A stretch of 64,000 bases of DNA, from the NCBI RefSeq assembly GCF_009696605.1, contig NZ_VULR01000009.1, positions 1 to 64,000 of the forward strand, written 5' to 3'. Source of the DNA: Anaerosalibacter bizertensis (GTDB lineage Bacteria; Bacillota; Clostridia; Tissierellales; Sporanaerobacteraceae). The notes beneath the pieces were generated by a model that was not told where the DNA came from, searched no databases, and saw nothing but the letters and a program-made list of their open reading frames with translations. This document shows, one piece after another, positions 8,825 through 17,226 of this stretch; positions within the stretch are counted from its first letter, which is position 1, and each line of letters starts with the position of its first letter. The translations under genes and the position numbers were made by a program.

Positions 8825-10012
8825 ATGAACATAAAAAAAGTTGATTATTTGATTATTGGAAATGGTATTGCAGGATTATCAGCAGCAGAACAGATTAGAA
8901 AAAATGATGAAAATGGAAGTATAACTATGATTTCAAATGAACCTTATTTTACTTATTATAGAGTTAGGCTTACAGACTGTATAAGCAAAAAAGTTGAAGA
9001 CAAAGAACTTTTAGTTAAAAAAGAAGAATGGTATAAGGAAAAAAATATTGAAGTAATTTTAAATAAAATAGTTGAAAAAATAGATACAGATAATAGTAAA
9101 ATAAAATTAGATGATGGAAAAGAAATAGAATATGGCAAACTATTATTAGCTACAGGAAGCAGGCCATTTATACCTCCAATAACGGGTAAATATAAAAAAG
9201 GAGTATTTGCTTTAAGAACCCTTAAAGATTTAAGATATATTCAAAATTACTTTTCAAGTTGTGAAAATGTTACAGTTATTGGTGGAGGACTTTTAGGTAT
9301 CGAAGCGGCTTATTCTGTAAAGCAATTAGATAAAAAAGTAAATATTATAGAGCATTCACCTTACCTACTTTCAAAACAATTAGATGAAGAAATATCTAGA
9401 AAATTAGAAGCTAAATTGAGAGATCTTGGATTCAATCTGTATTTAGGTTGTAGTGCAGAAGAGATATTAGGTCAAAACATAGCAACAGGTATAAAATTAG
9501 ATGGAGATAGACAAGTTTCAACAGATGCTGTCCTAGTTTCATCAGGTGTAAGACCAAATTTGGATTTAGTTAGAGATACAAAGATAAAATGTAATAGGGG
9601 AATAATAGTAGATAAATATTTGAGAACTAATATAGATAATGTTTATGCAGCTGGAGATGTAGCAGAAGTAGAGAATGCAGTATTAGGCCTTTGGACTGCA
9701 GGTAATGAGCAAGGAAAAATAGTAGGAGGAAATATGACAGAAAATATTAAGGAATACATATCCCCAACACCTTTTACTACTTTAAGAATTGGTGATATTT
9801 CTTTATTTTCAGCAGGTAATGTAAAAGAATTTGATAAAGTTTATGAACATAAAGGTGAAAATGGAATACATCATAAATTGTTTACAAATAATGATAAGAT
9901 TACAGGAGTTATATTATTTGGAGATTTATCAGATATGGTCAAAGCAAAAAAAGCAGTATTAGAAAATATGAATGTAAATGATTATTTAAAAAATAGTGTA
10001 AGCTTTAAATAA
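8825..10012 (+). CDS. FAD/NAD(P)-dependent oxidoreductase (rubredoxin/nitrite reductase-type)
   Basis: A 395-residue flavoprotein. The N-terminal FAD-binding Rossmann motif is YLIIGNGIAGLSAAEQI (about residues 9-25), a second NAD(P)-binding motif is VTVIGGGLLGIEAAYSV (about 149-165), and VYAAGDVAE near residue 278 is the second FAD contact. A ferredoxin/rubredoxin-reductase-like C-terminal domain follows. The redox-active CxxC of disulfide reductases is not visible, which fits NADH:rubredoxin reductase, NADH oxidase or a nitrite reductase flavin module. No rubredoxin or electron acceptor gene is adjacent, so the partner is unknown. It is a monocistronic unit ended by a terminator. Confidence 0.85.
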   Translation: MNIKKVDYLIIGNGIAGLSAAEQIRKNDENGSITMISNEPYFTYYRVRLTDCISKKVEDKELLVKKEEWYKEKNIEVILNKIVEKIDTDNSKIKLDDGKEIEYGKLLLATGSRPFIPPITGKYKKGVFALRTLKDLRYIQNYFSSCENVTVIGGGLLGIEAAYSVKQLDKKVNIIEHSPYLLSKQLDEEISRKLEAKLRDLGFNLYLGCSAEEILGQNIATGIKLDGDRQVSTDAVLVSSGVRPNLDLVRDTKIKCNRGIIVDKYLRTNIDNVYAAGDVAEVENAVLGLWTAGNEQGKIVGGNMTENIKEYISPTPFTTLRIGDISLFSAGNVKEFDKVYEHKGENGIHHKLFTNNDKITGVILFGDLSDMVKAKKAVLENMNVNDYLKNSVSFK

Positions 10013-10038
10013 ACCTTGGAATTTTCCAGGGTTTTTTA
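10011..10038 (+). terminator. Terminator after the FAD/NAD(P) oxidoreductase
   Basis: AAACCTTGGAA pairs with TTCCAGGGTTT (one G-T pair), followed by a T-run. Confidence 0.8.
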
Positions 10039-10133
10039 TTTTATATATATTACAGGAAAAAGTATACTTTTCATAGAATAAAACAGGTATACTATAAGTA
10101 GGGAGGAAATTATTTTAGAGGAGGTAATTTTAA

Positions 10134-11765
10134 ATGGAGATTAAATTTTTAGGTGCTGCAAAAGTAGTAACAGGTTCTAATATTTTAATTACTACCGATA
10201 AACATAAAATACTTCTAGACTGTGGTATGTTTCAAGGCAGTGAACATTTAGAGAAGTTAAATTACGAGGAATTTGATTATAATCCTGGAGATATAGATTT
10301 TTTAATTTTAAGCCATGCTCATATAGACCATAGTGGAAGAATACCTAAGCTTGTAAAAGAGGGATTCAAAGGAAGAATTATTACAACCAAAGCTACCTAT
10401 GATCTATGTAAGATAATGCTTATTGATAGTGCAAATATTCAACAATCAGATGTAGAATGGGAAAATAGAAAAAGAAGAAGAGCAGGGAAACCTCCTATAT
10501 CACCCCTTTATTCTATAGAAGATGCGGAACTAAGTTTAAAATATTTTGAAACCTATTTATACGATCAAATAATTAGAATAAATGAAGATTTAATAGTAAG
10601 ATTTAAGGATGCAGGACATATATTAGGTTCTTCTATCATTGAATTATGGATAAAGGAGAAAAAAGAATTCACAAAATTAGTATTTTCAGGAGATTTAGGT
10701 ATGCCAGGAAGACCTATTATTAATGATCCAGAATTTATTGATTCGGCAGATTATTTAATAATAGAGTCTACTTATGGAAATAGAGTTCATGAGGATATTA
10801 AAGAAAGCACTGAAAACCTAGTAAATATAATAAATGAAACTGTCTTAAGAGGTGGAACTGTTGTAATTCCATCCTTTGCAGTAGGAAGAACTCAGGAACT
10901 TATATATGAGCTAAATAGATATTATGAATATGAAAAAAGTATAGAAGAATTCATGAAAATACCTATATATATAGATAGTCCTATGGCTGTTATGGCTACG
11001 GAAGCCTTTAAGTCTAACTCTAATTGCTTTGATGAAAAGACAAAACAACTTATTTTAAATGGGGATAACCCATTCCAATTTGAAAATTTATTTTATATAA
11101 AAAGCCAAGAAGAGTCTATGAGACTTAACCATTATACTTTTCCCAAGGTAATTATTTCATCAAGTGGAATGTGTACAGGAGGAAGAGTACGTCATCATTT
11201 AAAACATAATTTATGGCAAGGGAGAAATAGTGTAGTTTTTGTAGGGTATCAAGCAGAAGGAACTCTTGGAAGAAAAATATTAGATGGGATTAAAAAGACT
11301 AAAATCTTAGGAGAAGATATAGTAATAGAAGCAGAAATACATGATCTTGAAGGTTTTTCAGGCCATGCAGATCAAAAGGTTTTACTTAATTGGGTAGAGC
11401 GATTTGAAAAGAAACCCAAGAAAGTATTTGTAGTCCATGGAGAAGAAGAATCTTCAAAAGTGTTTGCAAATTTGATAAAAAAAGAATTTAATATTGAAGT
11501 TATTACACCAAATATAGGTGATGTATTTCAAATAAGAGAAAGTTTAGTTCAAAGTAGTACTGGAGATGTATTAGAACCTATTAAACAAAAAGAAGATATA
11601 AAGAGTGAATTGCAAGATGTTTATGATCAGTTTGAATCTATTATATATAGGACAGATGAGCTAATAGATCCGAAATTTTTAAAACAAGATTATGATAAAC
11701 TGAAAAATGATCTTTTAGAGCTACAACAAAAGCTTATGGATGTAAACATGTTGATAAGCAAATAA
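10134..11765 (+). CDS. Beta-CASP metallo-beta-lactamase fold RNA nuclease
   Basis: A 543-residue protein of the CPSF/YSH1-like group. The metal site motif SHAHIDHSGR lies near residues 59-68 and further ligands near KDAGHILGSS and SGDLG. Beta-CASP motifs are visible: PSFAVGRTQE (about 243-252), SSSGMCTGGRVRHHL (motif B region, about 342-356) and GFSGHADQ (about 415-422). Relatives are zinc-dependent RNA endo/exonucleases; the RNA target here is unknown. It lacks the RNase J C-terminal domain and ends in a helical tail. It starts at ATG 10134 after AGAGGAGG and precedes the PsiE-like gene by 12 bases. Confidence 0.88.
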   Translation: MEIKFLGAAKVVTGSNILITTDKHKILLDCGMFQGSEHLEKLNYEEFDYNPGDIDFLILSHAHIDHSGRIPKLVKEGFKGRIITTKATYDLCKIMLIDSANIQQSDVEWENRKRRRAGKPPISPLYSIEDAELSLKYFETYLYDQIIRINEDLIVRFKDAGHILGSSIIELWIKEKKEFTKLVFSGDLGMPGRPIINDPEFIDSADYLIIESTYGNRVHEDIKESTENLVNIINETVLRGGTVVIPSFAVGRTQELIYELNRYYEYEKSIEEFMKIPIYIDSPMAVMATEAFKSNSNCFDEKTKQLILNGDNPFQFENLFYIKSQEESMRLNHYTFPKVIISSSGMCTGGRVRHHLKHNLWQGRNSVVFVGYQAEGTLGRKILDGIKKTKILGEDIVIEAEIHDLEGFSGHADQKVLLNWVERFEKKPKKVFVVHGEEESSKVFANLIKKEFNIEVITPNIGDVFQIRESLVQSSTGDVLEPIKQKEDIKSELQDVYDQFESIIYRTDELIDPKFLKQDYDKLKNDLLELQQKLMDVNMLISK

Positions 11766-11777
11766 TGAGAGGATGAT

Positions 11778-12197
11778 ATGATGGGGCTAGATGGTAAAAA
11801 AAAGTTTAAAAAAATAGAGAATATTATAACTAATATAATCATGTGGTTAGAATTAGTTCTTGCTTTATTTATATTGGGAGCAGTTATTTTAAGTTGCAAA
11901 GATATAATATCACTAATATATAAAGTATTTATAACAGAAGCTTTAGATTCCTATACCGTTCTTCAAGGTCTTCTTTCCCATGTACTTTTACTGGTGGTAG
12001 GCCTTGAATTAGCAATGATGCTTATTAAGCATAATCCAGGTAGTGTATTAGAAGTTATGTTGTATGCTGTTTCAAGAAAAATGCTTGTAAGCTCCTCAAC
12101 AACGGTAGAGTTACTTCTAGGCGTTATAGCTTTAGGGTTAATTTTCCTTATTGATAAATATTTGCATACAAAAGATACAGAAAAAATTATAAAATAA
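11778..12197 (+). CDS. PsiE-like small membrane protein
   Basis: A 139-residue protein with about four hydrophobic segments. The loop GLELAMMLIKHNPGSVLEVM resembles the phosphate-starvation-inducible PsiE family. The function of this family is not established. It follows the beta-CASP nuclease by 12 bases, probably in the same transcript, and is ended by a strong terminator. ATG 11778 or the next codon ATG 11781 could be used. Confidence 0.7.
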   Translation: MMGLDGKKKFKKIENIITNIIMWLELVLALFILGAVILSCKDIISLIYKVFITEALDSYTVLQGLLSHVLLLVVGLELAMMLIKHNPGSVLEVMLYAVSRKMLVSSSTTVELLLGVIALGLIFLIDKYLHTKDTEKIIK

Positions 12198-12198
12198 A

Positions 12199-12237
12199 AA
12201 AACTTGTAGCTTTTATAAAAGCTACAAGTTTTTTTAT
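12199..12237 (+). terminator. Terminator after the PsiE-like gene
   Basis: AACTTGTAGCTTTT pairs perfectly with AAAAGCTACAAGTT and is followed by TTTTTATTTT. Confidence 0.9.
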
Positions 12238-12317
12238 TTTATAATATGAGCATATATTTTTGCATATAAATAGTAGAAGATATTCCTTAACCATCTTATT
12301 ATGAAGGGGTGATATTT

Positions 12318-12608
12318 ATGTATGATGATTTTATGACGCCTGAGACGTTGAGTACCTTTGCAGGGCTAGTAGCTGGAGTATCTATAATAGTCCAATTTAC
12401 AAAACCTTTAATAAAAAAGGTATTTCCAGATGGAGCTGTTAGAATTTATACATTTATTATTTCTTTGATTTTAACATTTGTTTTTGCGAAAAGTGGAGAA
12501 GGTATCCAAGGTATACTTATAACAATAATAAATTCAGTATTAATTACTATGACGGCAATGGGTATGTATGAAACTATATCTGATCCAATGGCACAGAAGG
12601 TAAGATAA
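12318..12608 (+). CDS. Small hydrophobic membrane protein, function unknown (holin-like size and topology)
   Basis: A 96-residue protein with an acidic N-terminus (MYDDFMTPETLSTFAG) and three hydrophobic stretches near residues 15-32, 45-60 and 65-85. Size and topology resemble small phage-holin-like or BhlA-like proteins, but there are no lysis or phage genes nearby, so I do not name it. ATG 12318 has a correctly spaced AAGGGGTG site (12304-12311); an upstream in-frame GTG at 12309 lies inside that site and is less likely. Confidence 0.7.
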   Translation: MYDDFMTPETLSTFAGLVAGVSIIVQFTKPLIKKVFPDGAVRIYTFIISLILTFVFAKSGEGIQGILITIINSVLITMTAMGMYETISDPMAQKVR

Positions 12609-12699
12609 AGAAAGACTTAAAAAATTTTTTTAGATGTAAGACAAAGTAGAATGGATTTCATTATCTTTATATTTTTTTGGTTGTGTTATCACAAGAAAA

Positions 12700-12746
12700 C
12701 CCATAATCTTAAAACCTGTATTTTTAAAGGTTTCAATGATTATGGG
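12700..12746 (-). terminator. Terminator for tRNA-Leu(CAA)
   Basis: Read on the minus strand, CCCATAATC pairs with GATTATGGG, with an inner AAACCT/AGGTTT helix, and TTTTC follows the outer stem. It lies just past the tRNA 3' end. Confidence 0.75.
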
Positions 12747-12754
12747 CTTTTGTT

Positions 12755-12841
12755 TGGTGCCGAAGGCGGGAATCGAACCCGCACGGTATTGCTACCACAG
12801 GATTTTGAGTCCAGCGCGTCTGCCAGTTCCACCACTTCGGC
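12755..12841 (-). tRNA. tRNA-Leu, anticodon CAA
   Basis: Minus-strand cloverleaf with acceptor GCCGAAG/CTTCGGC, discriminator A and an encoded CCA. The T-loop is GTTCGATTC and there is a class II variable arm. The anticodon loop CTCAAAA gives CAA (Leu, UUG codon). One oddity is that the anticodon stem CTGGA/TCCTG contains a U-U mismatch at its second pair, where most bacterial relatives pair fully. Confidence 0.95.
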
Positions 12842-12860
12842 TTAATTTGTTACAAAAAAC

Positions 12861-12889
12861 ATATTATCATAAAATATAATAAAAATCAA
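12861..12889 (-). promoter_or_regulatory. Promoter of tRNA-Leu(CAA)
   Basis: On the minus strand TTGATT (12884-12889) is followed after 17 bases by TAATAT (12861-12866), about 20 bases upstream of the tRNA 5' end. Confidence 0.5.
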
Positions 12890-12920
12890 GTTATTTATTA
12901 TATTTATTTACTATAATAAG

Positions 12921-12950
12921 CTTTTCATATATACTTAATATATGAAAAAG
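12921..12950. repeat. AT-rich inverted repeat upstream of polA
   Basis: CTTTTCATATAT and ATATATGAAAAAG form a 12-base-pair hairpin with an ACTTA-type loop. It lies in the polA leader, between a TATAAT at 12912-12917 and the start codon, with no T-run. It could be a regulatory site or a chance AT palindrome. Confidence 0.4.
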
Positions 12951-12982
12951 ATGATGTATTATATTTTAGGGAGTTGATATTT

Positions 12983-15661
12983 TTGAAAAACAATCGTCTT
13001 ATGATTATAGATGGAAGCAGCTTATTACATAGAGGTTTTTATGCCCTTCCTCTGTTATCAACAAAAGATGGAATATATACAAATGGAGTATATGGTTTCT
13101 TGACTATGCTTTATAAAATTACAGAAGAATATGAACCTGACTATATATCTGTAGCTTTTGATAAAAAAGCTCCTACCTTTAGACATTTAGAATATGATCT
13201 TTATAAAGCTAATAGACAAAAATCACCTAATGAACTTTCATTGCAGTTTCCAATTTTAAAAGAAGTGCTATCAGCTATGAATATAAATCAAATAGAAATA
13301 GAGGGCTATGAAGCAGATGATATTGCTGGTACAATAGCTAAATTTGGAGAAGAAAAAGGATTAGAAGTAATACTGGTTACAGGAGACAGGGATTATTTAC
13401 AGTTGGCTTCTGAAAAATCTAAAGTGTTAGTTACAAAGAAGGGAATTACCGAATTAGAAGTATTTGATAATAAGATCATAATGGATAAATACGGAATTAA
13501 ACCAGAACAGTTTATAGACTTAAAGGGTCTTATGGGAGACCAATCAGATAATATACCAGGAGTTCCAGGTATAGGAGAGAAGACTGGATTAAAACTAATA
13601 AAAGAATTTGGTTCTATGGAAAATATTTACGAAAATATTGAAAAAGTAAGTGGTAAAAAGAGAAAAGAGTCCCTTATTGAATATAGACAGCAGGCTTTTA
13701 TGAGTAAAAAACTAGGAGAAATAGTAACAAATGTTCCTATAGAATTAGATATGGAGAAATTTATAGTTAAAGAACCTAATTGGGAAAAGTTGAAAGAACT
13801 TTACGAAAAACTAGAATTCAAGTCACTATTAGATAAAATTCCAAAAGATAAGATTAAAGACTCAAGAGAAGAGTTTAAGTCTGAATTTGTCTTAGTGAAT
13901 AATAATAAAGAATTTAACAATATAATTAATAATATAAAAAAAGATAAAAAATTTGGATTCAAAATTATATATTCTGGTCCAAATCCACTTAAAGATGAAA
14001 TAATAGGTATTTGTATAAAACCAAAAGAATCTAGCTCATATTATATAAATTGTGAAAATAATAATATATTAGATAGCTTTAAAGATAGTTTTAAAGAAAT
14101 ATTTGAATCAGAAGATATTGAAAAGATAGGGCATAATATAAAGGAGGATATTATAGGGCTTTTTAGGTTAGATATAAATATTTCAGATATAAGCTTTGAT
14201 AGTATGATAGGTCAATATTTAATCAATCCTTCTCAAACAGACTATAGTATACATGAATTGGCAAAAGAGTATTTTGATATTTTTATAGAAAGCGAAGAAG
14301 AGCTTTTAGGGAAAGGGAAAAATAAAAAGACTTTTAAATCATTAGAACTAGAGAAAAGAGTAGAATATTTTTCTAAAATATTAGATTTAACATTTATGTT
14401 AGAAAATCAAATAAAAGGTATAGTTAAAAGTCAAGGTATGGAGAAACTTTATTATGACATCGAGTTGCCTTTAATAGAAGTTTTAGCTAGTATGGAATAT
14501 TTAGGGTTCAAAATAGATATGGATATAATAAATGAATTAGGAAAAGAGTTTGATGATAAAATAAATAACCTTACTATTGAAATATATGATTTGGCAGGTA
14601 GAGAATTCAACGTGAATTCACCTAAACAGTTAGGAGAAGTACTTTTTGATGATCTAGACCTACCAGTTATTAAAAAAACTAAAACAGGATACTCTACAAA
14701 TGCAGAGGTACTAGATAAATTAAAAGATAAACATCCTATTATAGATAAAATATTAAAATATAGACAGATTGTAAAACTTAAATCTACTTATATTGATGGA
14801 CTTATTAATCTAGTAGATGATGAAACTAATAGAATACATTCAAGTTTTAATCAAACAGTTACTAACACTGGTAGGATCAGTAGCACTGAACCAAATCTTC
14901 AAAATATACCTGTAAAGACTGAAGAGGGAAGGAAGATTAGGAAAGCTTTTGTTTCTGAAAATGAAAACTATGTTTTAGTAGATGGAGATTATTCTCAAAT
15001 TGAGTTAAGGGTATTAGCCCATATATCTGATGATCCTAAATTAAAAGAAGCTTTTTATCACAATGAAGATATTCATACAAAAACAGCAAGCGAGGTATTT
15101 GAAGTAGAAAAAGAAGAGGTAACTCCTCTTATGAGAAGTAGAGCAAAAGCTGTAAACTTTGGAATAGTTTATGGAATTAGTGACTATGGTTTATCTAGAG
15201 ATTTAGATATTTCTAGAAAAGAAGCTAAAAAATATATAGATAATTATTTAAAAAATTATGAAAAAGTAAAAGAATATATGGATAATATAATTGAAGTAGG
15301 AAAAAGAGATGGATATGTAGAGACTATATTAAATAGGAGAAGATATCTTCCAGAGTTAAAATCAAGAAATTATGTAGTACGATCTTTTGGTGAAAGAGTT
15401 GCTATGAATACACCTATTCAAGGTAGTGCTGCTGATATTATAAAGATTGCTATGGTTAGGGTTTATAAAGAGCTTAAAAAAAGGAATATGAAATCTAAAC
15501 TTATACTCCAAGTACATGACGAATTAATAATAGAGGCCCATGAAGATGAAAAAGAAGAAGTAGAAAATATATTAAGGCAGATAATGGAGAGTTCTGTTGA
15601 ACTAAATGTACCATTAAAAGTAGATATAAAGATGGGGGAAAGTTGGTATGAAACAAAATAA
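12983..15661 (+). CDS. polA: DNA polymerase I
   Basis: An 892-residue family A polymerase for Okazaki-fragment processing and repair. The N-terminal 5'-3' exonuclease domain covers about residues 1-290, with GYEADDIAGT, TGDRDYLQL and GDQSDNIPGVPGIGEKT. A middle 3'-5' exonuclease-like domain (about 310-490) has lost the exo I Asp-x-Glu motif, so proofreading is probably absent. The C-terminal polymerase domain has DGDYSQIELRVLAHIS, RSRAKAVNFGIVYG and QVHDEL. TTG 12983 fits AGGGAG at 12968-12973; an earlier in-frame TTG at 12974 would leave no spacing. Its end overlaps coaE by 14 bases. Confidence 0.96.
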   Translation: MKNNRLMIIDGSSLLHRGFYALPLLSTKDGIYTNGVYGFLTMLYKITEEYEPDYISVAFDKKAPTFRHLEYDLYKANRQKSPNELSLQFPILKEVLSAMNINQIEIEGYEADDIAGTIAKFGEEKGLEVILVTGDRDYLQLASEKSKVLVTKKGITELEVFDNKIIMDKYGIKPEQFIDLKGLMGDQSDNIPGVPGIGEKTGLKLIKEFGSMENIYENIEKVSGKKRKESLIEYRQQAFMSKKLGEIVTNVPIELDMEKFIVKEPNWEKLKELYEKLEFKSLLDKIPKDKIKDSREEFKSEFVLVNNNKEFNNIINNIKKDKKFGFKIIYSGPNPLKDEIIGICIKPKESSSYYINCENNNILDSFKDSFKEIFESEDIEKIGHNIKEDIIGLFRLDINISDISFDSMIGQYLINPSQTDYSIHELAKEYFDIFIESEEELLGKGKNKKTFKSLELEKRVEYFSKILDLTFMLENQIKGIVKSQGMEKLYYDIELPLIEVLASMEYLGFKIDMDIINELGKEFDDKINNLTIEIYDLAGREFNVNSPKQLGEVLFDDLDLPVIKKTKTGYSTNAEVLDKLKDKHPIIDKILKYRQIVKLKSTYIDGLINLVDDETNRIHSSFNQTVTNTGRISSTEPNLQNIPVKTEEGRKIRKAFVSENENYVLVDGDYSQIELRVLAHISDDPKLKEAFYHNEDIHTKTASEVFEVEKEEVTPLMRSRAKAVNFGIVYGISDYGLSRDLDISRKEAKKYIDNYLKNYEKVKEYMDNIIEVGKRDGYVETILNRRRYLPELKSRNYVVRSFGERVAMNTPIQGSAADIIKIAMVRVYKELKKRNMKSKLILQVHDELIIEAHEDEKEEVENILRQIMESSVELNVPLKVDIKMGESWYETK

Positions 15662-16265
15662 TTGTAAAATTATAGGCCTAACTGGAGGAATTGCTACAGG
15701 AAAAAGTACAGTAACAAATTTTTTAATTGAAAAAGGTTATAAGGTAATAGATGCTGATAAGATAGCCAGAAAAGTAGTTGAGGTAGGTTATCCTGCATAT
15801 AAACAAATTGTAAAAGAATTTGGTGTGGAAATTTTGAACAAAGATTTAACTATAGATAGGGCAAAATTAGGAAGTATTGTATTTAATGATGAAGGAAAAA
15901 GAAAAAAATTAAATTCCATTGTTCATCCTAGAGTATTTCAAGAGATTAGCAACTTAATATTAAGTTATTGTGAAAATCAAAGGATTGTTTTTTTAGATGT
16001 CCCTCTTTTAATTGAAGAATTAGATTTATTTAAAAAGTACAATATTGATATTGATGAAATATGGTTAGTTTATACAGATGAAGAGAAACAGATAGAAAGG
16101 TTAATACAAAGAGATAATTTTACCTATGAGGAGGCTGAAAAAAGAATTAGATCTCAGTTACCCATGAAAATTAAAAAGAAATATGCAGATAGGATTATAG
16201 ATAATAATAGAAATATAAAAGAACTAAAAAACACGGTAAACAATATTATAAACAGATTTGAATGA
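15648..16265 (+). CDS. coaE: Dephospho-CoA kinase
   Basis: A 205-residue P-loop kinase for the last step of coenzyme A synthesis (dephospho-CoA + ATP). The Walker A motif GLTGGIATGKST is near residues 10-21, the substrate motif YKVIDADKIAR near 31-41 and DVPLLIEE in the middle. It starts 14 bases inside polA, in the polA-coaE order common in Firmicutes, and is followed by a lytic transglycosylase. Confidence 0.96.
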   Translation: MKQNNCKIIGLTGGIATGKSTVTNFLIEKGYKVIDADKIARKVVEVGYPAYKQIVKEFGVEILNKDLTIDRAKLGSIVFNDEGKRKKLNSIVHPRVFQEISNLILSYCENQRIVFLDVPLLIEELDLFKKYNIDIDEIWLVYTDEEKQIERLIQRDNFTYEEAEKRIRSQLPMKIKKKYADRIIDNNRNIKELKNTVNNIINRFE

Positions 16266-16281
16266 TATCGGAGGGATAATT

Positions 16282-16935
16282 TTGGCAGGTGTATTTAATA
16301 AAATAATCAAAAAAGTTCTTTTAATTATCTTAATTGGGGTTATTCTTTTTATGGGATTTAAATTATCAATTAAAATTATATACCCAATGGATTATAAAAA
16401 GTATATACATGTATATTCTCAAAAATATAATATTGATCCTTATCTGGTGGCAGCTATTATCAATGTAGAAAGTAATTTTGAAAAAGATGCTCGTTCTGAA
16501 AAAGATGCCAGAGGCCTTATGCAAGTTTCTTCGACAACTGGAAATTGGGCTGCTAAAGAATTAAATTTAAAAGATTTCACCTTAGAACATCTTTATGATC
16601 CAGAAATCAATATAATGATTGGCTGTTGGTATTTAAATGTATTAGATGAAGAGTTTGATGGTAAGCTTCCCCTTGTTTTAGCTGCATATAATGGTGGAAG
16701 TGGGAATGTAAATAAATGGCTTGCAGATAGTAGATATAGTGAAGATGGAAAAAGTTTAAAACATATTCCTTTTAAGGAAACCAGTGATTATGTTGAGAAA
16801 GTTTTGGATAATTATGAAAAGTATAAAAAAATATACAGTGGCACATTTGAAAATGACAATCTAGAAGAAAACTTATTAGATAAGAATATTAATACATTTA
16901 AAAAAACATTTAAAGATTATCTTAAAAACATGTAG
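16282..16935 (+). CDS. Membrane-anchored lytic murein transglycosylase (SLT domain)
   Basis: A 217-residue protein with one N-terminal membrane segment (about residues 8-27) and an extracellular SLT domain (about 50-180). The catalytic Glu is in NVESNF, and the family motifs ARGLMQVS and AAYNGGSGNV are present. It cleaves peptidoglycan glycan strands to form anhydromuropeptides. I chose TTG 16282 because GGAGGG at 16270-16275 fits it; the frame is open back to a TTG at 16258, which lacks a site. It follows coaE closely, probably in the same operon. Confidence 0.92.
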   Translation: MAGVFNKIIKKVLLIILIGVILFMGFKLSIKIIYPMDYKKYIHVYSQKYNIDPYLVAAIINVESNFEKDARSEKDARGLMQVSSTTGNWAAKELNLKDFTLEHLYDPEINIMIGCWYLNVLDEEFDGKLPLVLAAYNGGSGNVNKWLADSRYSEDGKSLKHIPFKETSDYVEKVLDNYEKYKKIYSGTFENDNLEENLLDKNINTFKKTFKDYLKNM

Positions 16936-17019
16936 AAAATTATAAGAAACAATATATAGTATAGTTAATTTTATAATATATTTAATAGTTCTGAACAATG
17001 GTATTAGGTAAAATAACAG

Positions 17020-17047
17020 TTGATATATTTAAATAAATATGTATAAT
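17020..17047 (+). promoter_or_regulatory. Promoter of tRNA-Leu(GAG)
   Basis: TTGATA (17020-17025) and TATAAT (17042-17047) are 16 bases apart, and the tRNA starts 27 bases downstream. Confidence 0.65.
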
Positions 17048-17073
17048 ATTATATAGAAAATATATTATAAAAA

Positions 17074-17159
17074 GCAGGAGTGGTGGAATTGGCAGACACG
17101 CTATCTTGAGGGGGTAGTGAGCGAAGCTCTTGAGGGTTCAAATCCCTTCTCCTGCACCA
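17074..17159 (+). tRNA. tRNA-Leu, anticodon GAG
   Basis: Acceptor GCAGGAG/CTCCTGC with discriminator A and an encoded CCA, a long class II variable arm, and T-loop GTTCAAATC. The anticodon loop TTGAGGG gives GAG (Leu, CUC/CUU codons). Confidence 0.97.
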
Positions 17160-17160
17160 G

Positions 17161-17196
17161 AATCATATACAGCTGTATATGATTTTTATTTTTATT
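17161..17196 (+). terminator. Terminator of tRNA-Leu(GAG)
   Basis: AATCATATACAG pairs perfectly with CTGTATATGATT and is followed by a T-rich run. Confidence 0.85.
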
Positions 17197-17226
17197 TAAA
17201 AATATAATTTTAAGGTGTGTTTTATA

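Noticed and set aside
12318-12608. Prophage remnant around the holin-like small protein
   Set aside because: No integrase, structural or lysis genes, no attachment repeats, and ordinary housekeeping genes on both sides.
12651-12845. Open + strand frame of 64 codons
   Set aside because: It runs through the minus-strand tRNA-Leu(CAA) and its terminator, and its peptide is the antisense of the tRNA; no ribosome binding site.
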